A stretch of 64,000 bases of DNA from an uncultured Calothrix sp. (GTDB taxonomy: Bacteria; Cyanobacteriota; Cyanobacteriia; Cyanobacteriales; Nostocaceae): the NCBI GenBank assembly GCA_937973965.1, contig CALJJQ010000005.1:1-64000 (forward strand). The letters run 5' to 3'. The position numbers and the translations under genes are program-made. This document shows positions 34,464-45,552 of the stretch, piece by piece; positions within the stretch are counted from its first letter, which is position 1, and the number at the start of each line of letters is the position of its first letter. The notes under the pieces were generated by a model. It was given only the letters and a program-made list of their open reading frames with translations. It searched no databases and was not told where the DNA came from.

Positions 34464-36137
34464 CTAGGTACTAACCATCTTCCTTTTACTTCTAGATTTA
34501 CTTTTTTTGTCTTGTTCCTCTATCGCTTGCACCCTTGCAGCTTCAATAGCTTCTAATTTATCTATTTCTGGTAGTTTTAATAAAATTCCAGCTGCTAGCC
34601 AATAGTAGACAGCAACCGGATCAACATCGAGTGGGTAGTAATATGTGTTGTAACTAATAAATAATATAAACACCCACATTGATGAGGCGTAACTACGGAA
34701 ATTACGGTTTTTTATCTTTCTAGTTGTTTGCCAACAAATAATCGTGAGTATTGTCACCAACAGGAGAAAAGCAATCATCCCCACAATACCAATTTCATAA
34801 ATCAACTTAGGATAATAGGTTTCAACTAGTTTTGTTTCTCCCATTGCTCGTGCAGAATTAGTCGCTCTTCCTAAACCACTTCCAAAGGGTCCAGCAACAC
34901 TTTTCAAATTTTCGTGGAATTGTTCAGTAATAAATGCGTAGGGTGGAGATGCATTCCAACGACTAATGAAGCTATCTAAACGTTCTTGGATAATTGTTGG
35001 ATTACTAACTATTGCACCTCCTAAAAGTACCACCAACCCCCCAAAAATGGGTACAAATTGTTTCAGGTTAGCAACTTGTCCTGTTAATATCAATTGCAAG
35101 ACAAAACAAGTGGGAACCAATGCTAAGGCAATCCGTTGTCCGGAAATAGCAGCATTAATAAACACCATTGCCATTGAACCCAAAGAGATAAATCTCCACA
35201 ATAGGGATGGGTCACTAAACCCAGTGGCAAAGGTAAAAAATGTGCTAGAAATTAAAAACCAAGCCCATTGCCAAGGTGCTACAAAGGTTCCAGGAAGCCG
35301 AATCATCCCCTGGGATGGACTGTATACTAAAGAACCACCAAAGTAACACCGTGCATCCAATGTGGCTTTGAATAAGTCTGCACCTGTTAAATGATCGGTT
35401 CCTTCACAAATCCCTGTGAGTAAGAAAATATACTGTATTAAGCCTAAAACACAGCAACTGAGGATTAAAATGATTTGAAAACGAGAAATCATCAAAAAAT
35501 CCCGTTTGTTGCGAATCATGTAATAGGTGCAACTAATAAATGGAAGATAGCCTAAAAGCACTTTTAATCCTAAAATACCCATCCCAATCGGAAATTCTTT
35601 AGTTGGTGCTGCGAAGGGTTTTACAGGGGGTGGATTAAATTGCTGTGCGACGTTTGCGAGGAGAAAGGTAATTCCACAGCATCCTAATAAAATAAATAGG
35701 GGGGTTTTAATTCCCTGGGGAAGTATCAATGGTAAACGTTGTTTTTGTAAATTCTGAAATAATCCAATCGCTGCTGGAATATAAAATGCATCTTTCGCTA
35801 GCTGCAAAATAGGACTATTACCGATGTAGTAAGTGATTGTTCCCCCAAAAGGTACGTAAATAATAAATCCAATTAAAGCTTGACGTGGATATTTATAGGA
35901 CAAACCCATAACTATCACCCCTAAGACACCGGGAATAGCTGCTTTAATTCCAGCTGCTAAAAATAAAATTAATCCTAAAAGTAATCCAATACCAATTGTT
36001 TTACTAGCAAAGCTGATTAATTCTTGGCGCTCCCGCATTTTTTTGCGTTTAATTGCCAATTGTTCTTTTAGCGTCAAAGTGGCTTCATTTTTGGAGGTAG
36101 ACTTCTTCTTTTTGCTGGGAGACTTAGGTTTAAACAT
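34464..36137 (-). CDS. O-antigen polymerase/ligase-like membrane protein (Wzy/WaaL type)
   Basis: A 557-aa integral membrane protein with about ten hydrophobic helices between residues 45 and 520. The N-terminus is very basic (MFKPKSPSKKKKSTSK). A central periplasmic loop precedes the Wzy_C-like part (SGQRIALALVPTCFVLQ) and GPFGSGLGRATNSA. It should polymerise or ligate undecaprenyl-linked glycan repeats on the periplasmic side. It heads the four-gene minus-strand polysaccharide set. No flippase or length regulator is visible, so the cluster is incomplete within this window. The C-terminal tail is also basic. Confidence 0.8.
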   Translation of the reverse strand: MFKPKSPSKKKKSTSKNEATLTLKEQLAIKRKKMRERQELISFASKTIGIGLLLGLILFLAAGIKAAIPGVLGVIVMGLSYKYPRQALIGFIIYVPFGGTITYYIGNSPILQLAKDAFYIPAAIGLFQNLQKQRLPLILPQGIKTPLFILLGCCGITFLLANVAQQFNPPPVKPFAAPTKEFPIGMGILGLKVLLGYLPFISCTYYMIRNKRDFLMISRFQIILILSCCVLGLIQYIFLLTGICEGTDHLTGADLFKATLDARCYFGGSLVYSPSQGMIRLPGTFVAPWQWAWFLISSTFFTFATGFSDPSLLWRFISLGSMAMVFINAAISGQRIALALVPTCFVLQLILTGQVANLKQFVPIFGGLVVLLGGAIVSNPTIIQERLDSFISRWNASPPYAFITEQFHENLKSVAGPFGSGLGRATNSARAMGETKLVETYYPKLIYEIGIVGMIAFLLLVTILTIICWQTTRKIKNRNFRSYASSMWVFILFISYNTYYYPLDVDPVAVYYWLAAGILLKLPEIDKLEAIEAARVQAIEEQDKKSKSRSKRKMVST

Positions 36138-36568
36138 GCAACTTAAATAAACAAAAAATGGGAGATAAATTAAAATTTAAAATGCAATATTTGGGTTGAA
36201 AAATTGACGATTAATTTCTCTTAGGCAAATCTGATGATTTATGTTTGGAAATAAAATGGGAAAAATTTTATTTATTAACATTAGGTGAAACAGATTCTGT
36301 GACTGTTTTGTTCATCAGGGAAACAAAGTATAAAAAAATACAGTAAATTTGAATGGGTGTGGTAAAGTATGTTACTCCAGTCTGTTATACCCGAAGTTAA
36401 TCGAAATGCATGTAAATTCAGTATAATTGCGAGTAATGAGGGGATATAAATGATATTTTTGCCAAAATAACAAAATATTTATACATTTTTCCTGGATAGA
36501 CTTGACAAAGATGTAACAAGTAAGAAGATTAACTATACAGCCAAATTAAACGATAAAATTTACAAATA
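36138..36568. other. 431-bp divergent promoter region
   Basis: An AT-rich gap between the divergent Wzy-like gene and anmK. CTTGACA at 36501-36507 could be a -35 element for anmK, though no well-spaced -10 is clear. No repeats of families A-D and no open frame are seen. Confidence 0.4.
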
Positions 36569-37714
36569 ATGCGTGTAATCGGTTTAATGAGCGGTACTTC
36601 CGTCGATGGGATAGATGCTGCACTAATTGAGATTGAAGGGGAAAATCTGGATATACAAGTGGATTTAATTGCAGGTGCGACTATTCCCTATCCAGAAACG
36701 ATACGGAGTCAAATTTTAGCAGTCTGTGCCGGGGAACCACTGACAACGGCGGCCTTAGCAGATTTAGATGATGCGATCGCAAGTTGTTTTGCCACAGCTG
36801 CGTTGGAAATCCAATCTGGCCATCCTCCAGCCGAATTAATTGGCTCTCATGGTCAAACAATATACCATCGCCCTCCGAACGCATCCCTGGGCTATAGTTG
36901 GCAAATTGGCCGGGCTGACCTGATTGCCCATATCACTCAAACCACGACAATTAGTAACTTCCGGGCTGCCGATATTGCCTGTGGTGGTCAAGGAGCGCCA
37001 ATGGTTCCCCGTGTTGACGCGGCTTTATTAAGTGATACAACGGAATCAAGATGTATTCAAAATATTGGAGGAATTGGTAATGTTACGTATCTACCTGTGG
37101 CTCAGGGTGACTGGTTAGGAGGAATTCGTGGTTGGGATACAGGTCCTGGCAACAGTTTAATTGATTTAGCCGTCAGCAAGTTAACAAATGGGGAAAAAAC
37201 CTACGACCAAAATGGAAATTGGGCTTCCCAAGGTATACCCTGTGATCAATTGGTGAAAAACTGGTTACAACACGAGTATTTTCATCAAGTTCCCCCTAAA
37301 TCCACAGGAAGGGAATTATTCGGTGTTGCTTTCCTGGAAAAATGTTTCCGCGATGCTGATGAATATCATCTGGAACCAGCAGACATCCTCGCTAGTTTGA
37401 CCGAATTAACTGCTTTATCCATAATCCACGATTATCGGGCTTTTTTAACCTCCATGCCAGACCGGGTTTTATTATGTGGAGGAGGAAGTAAAAATTTATA
37501 CCTAAAATCACGACTACAAGCTGGATTAGACCCCATACCAGTAGTTACCACCGATGATTTTGGTGTGAGTGCAGACTTTAAAGAAGCGATCGCATTTGCA
37601 GTTTTGGCTTATTGGCGGTATCAAAACGTACCAGGTAATCTGCCCGCAGTTACAGGAGCATCCCACGAGGTGATTTTAGGTGAGATTCATCCCTCTGTTT
37701 TCAATAGGGAGTAG
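36569..37714 (+). CDS. anmK: anhydro-N-acetylmuramic acid kinase
   Basis: A cytoplasmic enzyme of peptidoglycan recycling. It phosphorylates and hydrolyses 1,6-anhydro-MurNAc, giving MurNAc-6-phosphate with ATP. The family start [20 protein letters not shown] is complete, followed by [57 protein letters not shown] and the C-terminal LLCGGGSKN. Length (381 aa) is normal. ATG at 36569. The following gene cobB is on the same strand 100 bases away with heptamer repeats between. No other recycling gene is nearby. Confidence 0.96.
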   Translation: MRVIGLMSGTSVDGIDAALIEIEGENLDIQVDLIAGATIPYPETIRSQILAVCAGEPLTTAALADLDDAIASCFATAALEIQSGHPPAELIGSHGQTIYHRPPNASLGYSWQIGRADLIAHITQTTTISNFRAADIACGGQGAPMVPRVDAALLSDTTESRCIQNIGGIGNVTYLPVAQGDWLGGIRGWDTGPGNSLIDLAVSKLTNGEKTYDQNGNWASQGIPCDQLVKNWLQHEYFHQVPPKSTGRELFGVAFLEKCFRDADEYHLEPADILASLTELTALSIIHDYRAFLTSMPDRVLLCGGGSKNLYLKSRLQAGLDPIPVVTTDDFGVSADFKEAIAFAVLAYWRYQNVPGNLPAVTGASHEVILGEIHPSVFNRE

Positions 37715-37814
37715 GGAGCGATATATGGAGTAGGAATGAGCTATTTTTTGTATCAGCAGTATATGTAGGTCATTCCTGTATCCTATATCCTATATTCTAG
37801 GTTTGTAAATCAAA

Positions 37815-39197
37815 ATGGCTTTGGTAATAGCAGGGGAACGTAGTGGAGTGGGTAAAACCACGGTTACGTTAATGTTGTTGGCTGGGTTACGTCGTCGGGG
37901 ATGGAAAGTACAGTCCTACAAGGTTGGTCCTGATTATATCGATCCGATGTTTCATGGTTATGTGACGGGGCGTGCTTGTCGCAATTTAGACCCAATTCTC
38001 ACCGATGAAGCCTACGTACAAAGCTGTTTTCGTCAACATCTAGCGGATGTGGATTGTGCTGTTGTCGAAGGGGTGATGGGTTTATTTGATGGGGTGATTG
38101 GTTCCGGGGGTAAAGGGATTCCTTGGGGAAGTACAGCTCATGTGGCAAAGTTGATTAATACACCTGTTGCTCTGGTGTTGGATTGTAGCCGGATGTCTGG
38201 TTCGGTAGCTGCTGTTGCTTATGGTTTTGCGACTTTACACCCTAACTTGAATATAGCAGGGTTAATTCTGAATTCTGTTGCCAGCGATCGCCATTTGGCA
38301 ATTATTGAGGATGCTTTATCTGGTTTAGGTTTACCGATTTTAGGTGTTTTGCGTCGGGAGACGGATATTCGGATTCCTGACCGTCATTTAGGACTAGTTC
38401 CGACGGAAGAGTTGGGAGAAATTGATCATGTGATGGGACGGTTGGCTGATTTGGCTGATACATGTTTTGATTGGGAAAAGTTATTACCTTTATTAAGGAT
38501 TAAACCTTCAGATAGAAAGACAGAAATCCAGAGCAAGATAGTGTCCTCAGTTCCAAAAGTGAGAATATTAATTGCCCGCGATCGCGCTTTTAATTTTTAT
38601 TACCAGGATAATCTTGATTTGTTGGCAGAAGCGGGTGCAGAATTGGTGTTTTGGAGTCCATTAACGGCAACGGAATTCCCAGAAAATATCCAGGGAATGT
38701 ACTTGGGGGGAGGTTTCCCGGAAGTGTTTGCACAGAAATTAAGTGCTAATCAAGAAGCATTATTGGCTGTTAAACAAGCAATTTTTGCCGGAATTCCCAC
38801 CCTCGCAGAATGTGGAGGTTTAATGTATTTATGTGAACAAATTATTGATTTTGCAGGTAATCAATGGCCAATGGTTGGTGTGTTACCAACTACAGCAATT
38901 ATGGGTCAAAAATTAAAGTTGGGATATCGACGGGCTATCTGTTTGGAAAATAGCCTATTTGGTCAAACTGGTGAGGTTATTTGCGGACACGAATTCCATC
39001 GTTCTGATTTACAAAATCTCAGTTCCACACCTTTATTTAAAACCTATCGGGTTGATACAGCAGAATTTGTAGCTCAGGAAGGTTGGCATACACCAGCTAA
39101 TCTCCACGCATCCTATATTCACACACATTGGGGAAATAATCCCTCCTTTGTCCAACGTTTTTTAGATTTGGTGCGAAAATTTGGTGTTGCGGAATAA
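37815..39197 (+). CDS. cobB: cobyrinate a,c-diamide synthase
   Basis: The CobB/CbiA enzyme amidates the a and c side chains of cobyrinate (or hydrogenobyrinate) with glutamine and ATP in cobamide synthesis. The N-terminal P-loop is GERSGVGKTT (residues 7-16), followed by the DTBS-like ATPase domain. The C-terminal class-I glutamine amidotransferase domain has its nucleophile in AECGGLMYLCE (near 332) and the His in IHTHWGNNPS. Length (460 aa) is typical. TCCTATA heptamers stop about 18 bases before the ATG. No cobalamin riboswitch is recognised in the 100-base leader. Confidence 0.95.
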   Translation: MALVIAGERSGVGKTTVTLMLLAGLRRRGWKVQSYKVGPDYIDPMFHGYVTGRACRNLDPILTDEAYVQSCFRQHLADVDCAVVEGVMGLFDGVIGSGGKGIPWGSTAHVAKLINTPVALVLDCSRMSGSVAAVAYGFATLHPNLNIAGLILNSVASDRHLAIIEDALSGLGLPILGVLRRETDIRIPDRHLGLVPTEELGEIDHVMGRLADLADTCFDWEKLLPLLRIKPSDRKTEIQSKIVSSVPKVRILIARDRAFNFYYQDNLDLLAEAGAELVFWSPLTATEFPENIQGMYLGGGFPEVFAQKLSANQEALLAVKQAIFAGIPTLAECGGLMYLCEQIIDFAGNQWPMVGVLPTTAIMGQKLKLGYRRAICLENSLFGQTGEVICGHEFHRSDLQNLSSTPLFKTYRVDTAEFVAQEGWHTPANLHASYIHTHWGNNPSFVQRFLDLVRKFGVAE

Positions 39198-39208
39198 TTT
39201 ATCGAAAC

Positions 39209-39336
39209 GTAGAGACGTAGCATTACTACGTCTACATGACACAACGTAAAATTTTCAATTCCAATTCATATTGGTATTCCACAACCCCCAAAATTGAACA
39301 AAAAGAAGAGACGTAATTCTTCGATTTTACGTCTCT
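39209..39336. repeat. two GAGACG palindromes between convergent cobB and sigma genes
   Basis: The first palindrome (39209-39236) has arms around GTAGAGACGTAG and CTACGTCTAC. The second (39307-39336) has AGAGACGTAA and TTACGTCTCT around a ten-base loop. They occupy the gap between two convergent genes, a natural place for transcript ends in both directions. Confidence 0.6.
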
Positions 39337-39387
39337 GTTAATCAGGGTGTAGGTCAAAATTAAGCCAAAATTAAATCTATCACTTAA

Positions 39388-40344
39388 TTAACTGGCTAAA
39401 TACTCATTCATCCCATTTTGGGCTTTACGTAGCTTATTTAAAGCCTCCCGTTCAATTTGTCGAACCCGCTCCCGACTAATATTCAATACTTCACCAATTC
39501 TGGCTAATGTCATCGCATTCCCATCTGCTAAACCAAATCGCAGGGAAATAACTTCCCTCTGTTGCGGTGTTAAATCCGCCATCATGGTTTGTAAATCTTC
39601 AGAAAGGGCTGATTGAGTGACAAACTCCTCCGGACAAATATTCTCATCTTCCAACATTTCCCCTAATTCCGTATCCTGGTTATCACCCATCCGTAAATCC
39701 AGAGAAAGCGGTAAACGAGATTTTTCTAAGTATTCTCGCACTTGAGCGGGTGTTAATTTAAGTTCCTCTGCTAATTCACTGATACTAGGCGCATGTCCGA
39801 GTCTTTGAGATAATTGTCGCTGGGCTTTCTTGATTTTATTCAGCTTTTCGGTAATATGGATAGGTAGGCGAATTGTTCGACCTTTTTCGGCGATCGCGCG
39901 TGTAATTGCCTGTCGTATCCACCAATAGGCATAGGTGGAAAATCGGTAGCCTTTGGATGGGTCGAATTTCTCTACCCCCCTCTGCATCCCAATACTTCCT
40001 TCCTGAATTAAATCCAATAAGTCCATATTCCGCTTAATGTACTTCTTGGCGACCGAAACCACTAACCGTAAATTGGCTTCAACCATTTTCCGTTTGGCGA
40101 TTTCACCTTCAGCAAGGGCTAATCTCAATTCCTCCGGTTTGATGTTTGCAACTTCAGCCCACTCCTCTAAACTTGGCTGTTTTCCCCACTTTGTCGCCAA
40201 CTCATCCCGAATCTCCGATAAAGCTGTTGCTCTCTGTACCTGTTTGCCATAGTGTATTTCTTCCTCGTGAGTTAGGAGCGGTACTCTGCCAATCTCACGC
40301 AGATAAGTCCGCACGAGGTCTGTGGGTGTCTGGGCGGTCTTCAT
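39388..40344 (-). CDS. group 2 RNA polymerase sigma-70 family factor
   Basis: A non-essential, RpoD-like sigma factor of the cyanobacterial SigB/SigC/SigD/SigE type (318 aa). Region 1.2 starts [22 protein letters not shown]. Region 2 contains [26 protein letters not shown] and the -10-binding [14 protein letters not shown]. Region 3 is at about 170-230. Region 4.2 has [18 protein letters not shown] for -35 contact. The long region 1.1 of the principal SigA is absent. Such factors adjust transcription to carbon, nitrogen, dark or heat conditions. Which one this is cannot be decided. A long leader (689 bp to carB) with a MITE lies upstream. Confidence 0.95.
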   Translation of the reverse strand: MKTAQTPTDLVRTYLREIGRVPLLTHEEEIHYGKQVQRATALSEIRDELATKWGKQPSLEEWAEVANIKPEELRLALAEGEIAKRKMVEANLRLVVSVAKKYIKRNMDLLDLIQEGSIGMQRGVEKFDPSKGYRFSTYAYWWIRQAITRAIAEKGRTIRLPIHITEKLNKIKKAQRQLSQRLGHAPSISELAEELKLTPAQVREYLEKSRLPLSLDLRMGDNQDTELGEMLEDENICPEEFVTQSALSEDLQTMMADLTPQQREVISLRFGLADGNAMTLARIGEVLNISRERVRQIEREALNKLRKAQNGMNEYLAS

Positions 40345-41033
40345 AGCGCGAATCTAAAGTAACTATAGGGTTGATTAATTAGGGTGGGATTTCTGGTCAA
40401 TAAATGTATTCGAGCCAAAAACAGGGCTACATTCCTTTGAATGTCTGTCCTATTCCCGTTCGCGATGTGGTAGCTGTCACTCAAGAGATATATATTTTTT
40501 GTCTCTGTATTCGCCTAAAGTTACAGCTTTTCGCCTCTACTTACAAGTATCTTCAGTTAGATAAAAGGTAATCGAGTGAACATTTTGATCTGGTTGATCC
40601 GTTGACTCAATTCTGCTTTCATTAAATATTGTAACATTTATTAGAAAATAGTCCAACAAAAATATTTCCTTGTGACAATCGGACACATACCCTATAAATT
40701 AAGGCATTTTCCCGGTTTTTAACAGAATCTTTTGCCTATCCATACCATAGGCTAATCCCCATGTTTTCTGAAAAGATGTCAGTGTTTGTTCGCAAAACTT
40801 AATTTATCGGCCAAGAGAATCTTATAAAACATTGGCAGTAGGGAGTAGTGGTCTGTCCCATTAATTTTGATAGGTAAAGAAGGGCAGGTAGTAGTGCTGT
40901 AGCACTCTCAAATCAAGCTTTTTCGAGGCTAAAGCCACGACTCAAAACCCCTTAGAACCTATGGGACAGACCACTGCTAGGGTTCAGGGAAAAATTACAC
41001 TATCACCGACGAAAAAGCCTTCTTTCCAACTAC
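40345..41033. other. 689-bp region upstream of the sigma gene, with a MITE
   Basis: It contains the upstream region of the minus-strand sigma gene (40345-40700, AT-rich, no ORF) and the family C element at 40847-40975, ending just downstream of the carB stop. No other structure is recognised. Confidence 0.45.
40847..40975. mobile_element. MITE-like repeat family C, reverse-orientation copy
   Basis: Terminal inverted repeats AGTGGTCTGTCCCAT and ATGGGACAGACCACT enclose about 100 bp. The reverse complement aligns along its length with 20796-20924 (shared GGGGTTT, GTGGCTTTAG, AAAAAGCTTGA, ATCAAAATTAATGGG). TA lies on both sides nearby, fitting a TA-targeting transposase. Confidence 0.78.
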
Positions 41034-44000
41034 CTACTGCTTACTGCTACAATATTCCTGAATCACCCGCACGTCTAAATTCGTTTTTTGCAGGGCGCGG
41101 ATAGCTGCGGCTGTGGCTTTGGCTCCGGCTATGGTAGTAATAATGGGGATTTTATACATTAAGGCAGTACGTCTGATTAAACGTGCGTCGGTTTGAGCTT
41201 CCTCCCCAGAGGGAGTATTAATAATTAGTTGAATTTTGCGGTTTTTAATCGCATCGAGGACGTGGGGACGACCTTCGTGGAGCTTTAAAACTAATTCCAC
41301 ATCTATACCGTTTTCCTGGAGGACTTTACGGGTTCCACTGGTGGCGATCGCAGAAAATCCCAGATCGATTAATTCCTTAACAATCGGGATAACGAGATTC
41401 TTATCGCGATCGCTCATGGATACAAAGACCGTACCACCCAGGGGTAATTTTTCTCCCGCACCAATTTCCGCTTTGGCAAAGGCTCGACCAAAATCGCTGT
41501 CAATTCCCATTACTTCCCCTGTAGAACGCATTTCTGGTCCGAGGATAGTGTCTGTACCGGGAAATTTATTAAAGGGTAGCACAGCTTCTTTGACGGCAAT
41601 ATGATTGGGGATGATTTCCTTGGTAAAGCCTAATTCAACTAGGGTTTTACCGGACATAATTAGGGATGCCAGTTTCGCTAGTTGGACTCCCGTCGCCTTT
41701 GATACAAATGGCACTGTGCGGGATGCTCTCGGATTGGCTTCAAGGATGTAGACCTGGGGTGAGTAGGTTTGGGTTCCCACCACGGCAAATTGAATATTCA
41801 TTAACCCCACCACCTTCAATGCTTGGGCTAACTGGGTTGTCCAGGTGCGGATTTTATCGAGAATTGCTGGTGGCAAAGATATGGCTGGCAAAGAACAGGC
41901 CGAATCCCCTGAGTGAATACCCGCTTGTTCGATGTGTTCCATGATACCACCTATCACCACCTGTCCCGTGCGATCGCAAATGGCATCCACATCAACTTCA
42001 ATGGCGTTTTCCAGGAATTTATCGATGAGGATGGGGTGGTCGGGTTCGACTTGGACGGCAAAGTTCATGTACCGTTCCAGTTCTGCATCGGAATAGACGA
42101 TTTCCATTGCTCGACCACCGAGAACGTAACTAGGACGGACAACTACGGGATAACCAATGCGTTTGGCTACCACCAGGGCATCTTCAAAGTTACGAGCGAT
42201 ACCGTTGGCAGGTTGGTCTATTTGTAATTGTTGCAGAATTTTCTCAAATCGTTCTCTATCTTCGGCTGTATCAATGGAATCGGGAGAAGTACCCCAAATT
42301 TGGGTGCTGGAATTGGTAGCTTGTAAATATTTTTGCAGGGGAACAGCCAATTTTAAGGGAGTTTGACCACCGAATTGAACGATGATACCGACGGGTTTTT
42401 CTGCTTCGATGATGTGAATCACATCTTCCTTGGTGAGGGGTTCAAAATATAAGCGATCGCTAGTGTCGTAGTCAGTGGAGACAGTTTCTGGGTTAGAATT
42501 GACCATGATGGTCTCGTAACCTGCATCCTTGAGGGCGTAGGCAGCGTGACAACAACAGTAATCAAATTCGATTCCTTGACCGATGCGGTTAGGACCACCT
42601 CCCAAAATCATCACCTTGGGTTTATCGCTGGGTAAAACTTCCGTTTCACTTTCGTAGGTAGAATAATAATAGGGAGTATAGGCGGCAAATTCGGCAGCAC
42701 AGGTGTCAACGGTTTTGTAAACTGGATTTACACCCAAGCTTTGTCGGTAGGAACGAACCTCATCCTCAGTGGTTTTGGTGGCAAAGGCAATTTGGCGATC
42801 GCTAAATCCATAACGTTTCACAGCAAACATTTGTTCGGCGGTAATTTGTTTGAGGGGAGTGCGTTTAAGGAATTTTTCCCCTTCGAGAATTTCCTGCAAT
42901 TTATCTAGGAACCAGGGGTCAATCCCTGTTAACTCGTAGATTTCCTCATTGCTGATTCCCAGTAGCATTGCATGACGCAAGGCAAACACCCGTTCCGGAT
43001 TCGGTGTACGCAATTGAGCGCGGATTTGTTCCCCACTGGGTAACTTTTCCTTGATGTCGCATCCCCACCCAGCGCGTCCTGTTTCTAGGGAACGTAAGGC
43101 TTTTTGGAAGGATTCTGCAAAGGTGCGACCAATAGCCATCGCTTCCCCTACCGATTTCATCTGGGTAGTCAGAACCGGATCGGAACCGGGGAATTTTTCA
43201 AAGGCAAAGCGGGGAATTTTCGTCACCACGTAATCTATGGTCGGTTCAAAACAAGCAGGGGTTTGTTTAGTAATATCATTTTGAATCTCATTTAAACAGT
43301 AACCCACAGCCAACTTAGCGGCAATTTTGGCAATCGGGAAACCCGTTGCTTTCGATGCTAAAGCCGAACTACGGGAAACCCGGGGATTCATCTCAATCAC
43401 CACCACATCCCCATTGGTGGGATTAACGGCAAACTGGATATTGGAACCACCAGTTTCCACCCCAATTTCCCGAATAATTTTGATGGCCATATCCCGCAAA
43501 CGCTGGTATTCCTTATCCGTCAGCGTCTGTGCCGGAGCCACCGTAATCGAATCCCCCGTATGGATACCCATCGGGTCAAAATTCTCAATCGAGCAGATAA
43601 TGACCACATTATCCGCCAAGTCCCGCATTACTTCCAGTTCATATTCCTTCCAACCCAACAAAGACTGGTCAATGAGGATTTGGGAAACTGGAGAAGCATC
43701 TAAACCAGCTTGGGCAAGTTCGGCAAACTCCTCTTCATTATAGGCAATACCGCCGCCCGTCCCCCCCATTGTAAACCCAGGACGGATAATTAATGGATAG
43801 GTACCAATTTGTTTTGCGATCGCCTTTGCTTCCTCCAATGAGGAAGCAGTCCCACTCGGACACACCTTCACGCCGATTTTCGCCATTGCATCATTAAACA
43901 ACTTCCGGTCTTCGGCTTTTTCAATCGCTGCAAGTTTGGCTCCAATCAATTCCACACCATACCGTTCCAAAGCACCATTTTTCGCCAAGGCAACGGCAAT

Positions 44001-44291
44001 ATTTAAAGCCGTCTGTCCCCCCATCGTCGGTAACAAAGCATCCGGACGTTCTTTCGCAATTACCTTTTCCACCAACTCCGGGGTTAATGGTTCGATATAG
44101 GTACGGTCAGCCATATCCGGATCAGTCATAATTGTCGCCGGATTCGAGTTGATTAACACCACCTCATACCCTTCCTCACGCAGCGCTTTACACGCTTGGG
44201 TACCAGAATAATCAAACTCACAGGCTTGTCCAATTATAATCGGTCCAGAACCAAGGAGAAGAATTTTGCTCAGATCGTTGCGGCGGGGCAT
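41034..44291 (-). CDS. carB: carbamoyl-phosphate synthase large subunit
   Basis: Makes carbamoyl phosphate from bicarbonate, ATP and ammonia passed from CarA, feeding pyrimidine and arginine synthesis in the cytoplasm. The 1085-aa chain has the two homologous ATP-grasp halves (N-half [22 protein letters not shown] and C-half [20 protein letters not shown]). Typical [18 protein letters not shown] and [18 protein letters not shown] motifs are present, as is a C-terminal MGS-like allosteric domain ([15 protein letters not shown]). Length is normal and complete. carA is not in the window, as is usual in cyanobacteria. Confidence 0.97.
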   Translation of the reverse strand: MPRRNDLSKILLLGSGPIIIGQACEFDYSGTQACKALREEGYEVVLINSNPATIMTDPDMADRTYIEPLTPELVEKVIAKERPDALLPTMGGQTALNIAVALAKNGALERYGVELIGAKLAAIEKAEDRKLFNDAMAKIGVKVCPSGTASSLEEAKAIAKQIGTYPLIIRPGFTMGGTGGGIAYNEEEFAELAQAGLDASPVSQILIDQSLLGWKEYELEVMRDLADNVVIICSIENFDPMGIHTGDSITVAPAQTLTDKEYQRLRDMAIKIIREIGVETGGSNIQFAVNPTNGDVVVIEMNPRVSRSSALASKATGFPIAKIAAKLAVGYCLNEIQNDITKQTPACFEPTIDYVVTKIPRFAFEKFPGSDPVLTTQMKSVGEAMAIGRTFAESFQKALRSLETGRAGWGCDIKEKLPSGEQIRAQLRTPNPERVFALRHAMLLGISNEEIYELTGIDPWFLDKLQEILEGEKFLKRTPLKQITAEQMFAVKRYGFSDRQIAFATKTTEDEVRSYRQSLGVNPVYKTVDTCAAEFAAYTPYYYSTYESETEVLPSDKPKVMILGGGPNRIGQGIEFDYCCCHAAYALKDAGYETIMVNSNPETVSTDYDTSDRLYFEPLTKEDVIHIIEAEKPVGIIVQFGGQTPLKLAVPLQKYLQATNSSTQIWGTSPDSIDTAEDRERFEKILQQLQIDQPANGIARNFEDALVVAKRIGYPVVVRPSYVLGGRAMEIVYSDAELERYMNFAVQVEPDHPILIDKFLENAIEVDVDAICDRTGQVVIGGIMEHIEQAGIHSGDSACSLPAISLPPAILDKIRTWTTQLAQALKVVGLMNIQFAVVGTQTYSPQVYILEANPRASRTVPFVSKATGVQLAKLASLIMSGKTLVELGFTKEIIPNHIAVKEAVLPFNKFPGTDTILGPEMRSTGEVMGIDSDFGRAFAKAEIGAGEKLPLGGTVFVSMSDRDKNLVIPIVKELIDLGFSAIATSGTRKVLQENGIDVELVLKLHEGRPHVLDAIKNRKIQLIINTPSGEEAQTDARLIRRTALMYKIPIITTIAGAKATAAAIRALQKTNLDVRVIQEYCSSKQ

Positions 44292-44558
44292 ATAGTTAGT
44301 CTATTGGAGTACGAGAATACAAACCTGACTATTTTAAAGGTGTTTCGTACCGATCAACTCAAATCCTTATCAATTTTTCTTAACTTGACCGCAAAATAAT
44401 TATACTCCCAACTAAGTCAGGAAACTATTACATCAAAGCCTTTCTTGCCAACAAGGAACAGTGAAGGGAAGCAAAAATTTTTATATCCTATTTTGGGATT
44501 ATCCTAAAATGGGTTTATTGTAGTTGAGGTACACACAGCTTAGGGTCGAGGACGATGA

Positions 44559-45461
44559 TATCTCTTTCTCGGTATGAGTATGACATATATTGATGGTCAA
44601 CAAAGGTTAGCAACTCTGAGTGTAATTGCGATCGCTGTAATTGAGCAGATTCAAAAATTAGTCGATCAAGATGAGGAAAAGGAAGCTAATCGGGAACGAC
44701 AAGAAATTTTAACACGTACTTTTTTGGGTGATAAAAATCCTCTGTCTCTGCGTTATTCTAGTAAAATTCGCCTTAACGAAAATAATAATGATTTCTATCA
44801 AAGTAATTTGATTAATCTGAGAAGACCAATAAATATTCGCTCTCTGTCCAAATCTAATCAGTTGCTTTGACAGGCTTAGTTTTTTATCAATCATCTGGGA
44901 GAACTTACAGATGTAGTTGTTAGTGGGGAAAAATTAGCTGGTTTTTTAACTGATACTATTGCCCAAAGACTCCTTTTTATTCAAATCAATGTTGAAGATG
45001 AACTCAATGCCTATACGGTTTTTGAGACATTTGAGAAATTTCTCCAAGATTTTTCTTTACTCGCAATTCCTACCAGAGGACAGAAGAAAAAACTAGTGCG
45101 TTATATTTTGTACAAGCTAGAGATGGATGCATCAGGTATAGACGTTAACATCTATAGCTTCTCTATTGAACATATTTTACTTGAATCACCAAGTACCCAG
45201 TGGCAGCAAAATTTTCCCAGGGATGCTCAGATAGAAGATATTGTTTACCGTATTGGTAATTTAACTCCCCTAGAACCTTCCTTAAATCGACAAATCGGGA
45301 ATGATTTATATCCAGTCAAACAAGAGGTTTACCAGCAGAGTGTGTATAAATTAACCCAAAATATTTTGGCGGAGGAATGGAATCTCAATACACTGGGAAC
45401 TCGACAAAAATACTTGGCACAAAAGGCTGTCCACATCTGGAAGTCTGATTTTTCTTTGTGA
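44559..45461 (+). pseudogene. decayed GmrSD-type (DUF262/DUF1524) restriction gene
   Basis: The frame begins without an N-terminus (YLFLGMSMTYIDGQQRLATL, containing the DUF262 nucleotide-binding DGQQRL). It meets in-frame stops TGA (44868-44870) and TAG (44877-44879), then continues in the same frame as FFINHLGELTD. The conserved DUF262 stretch after TVFETF is missing, implying an internal deletion. The C-terminal DUF1524 HNH-like part reads SIEHILLES..IGNLTPLE, where the usual Pro of IEHILP is Leu. Intact GmrSD-like proteins cleave modified phage DNA. This copy has lost about 90 N-terminal residues and should be inactive. It sits between carB and dps. Confidence 0.85.
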
Positions 45462-45552
45462 GTAAAAAACAGGGCGATCGCCCACCAATCGCACCTGTAT
45501 GAATCCATCAAGTTCTATCAATTAAAATCAGGAATCTTGCTGATTCAAAAAC

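Noticed and set aside
37715-37814. Cobalamin riboswitch before cobB
   Set aside because: The 100-bp gap holds heptamer repeats and lacks a recognisable B12 box.
41034-44291. Several open frames on the strand opposite carB
   Set aside because: They are shadows of a long, fully conserved coding sequence.
44292-44558. Missing N-terminus of the GmrSD-like gene in another frame
   Set aside because: No DUF262 N-terminal motif was found in any frame upstream of 44559; the region looks like ordinary upstream DNA of carB.
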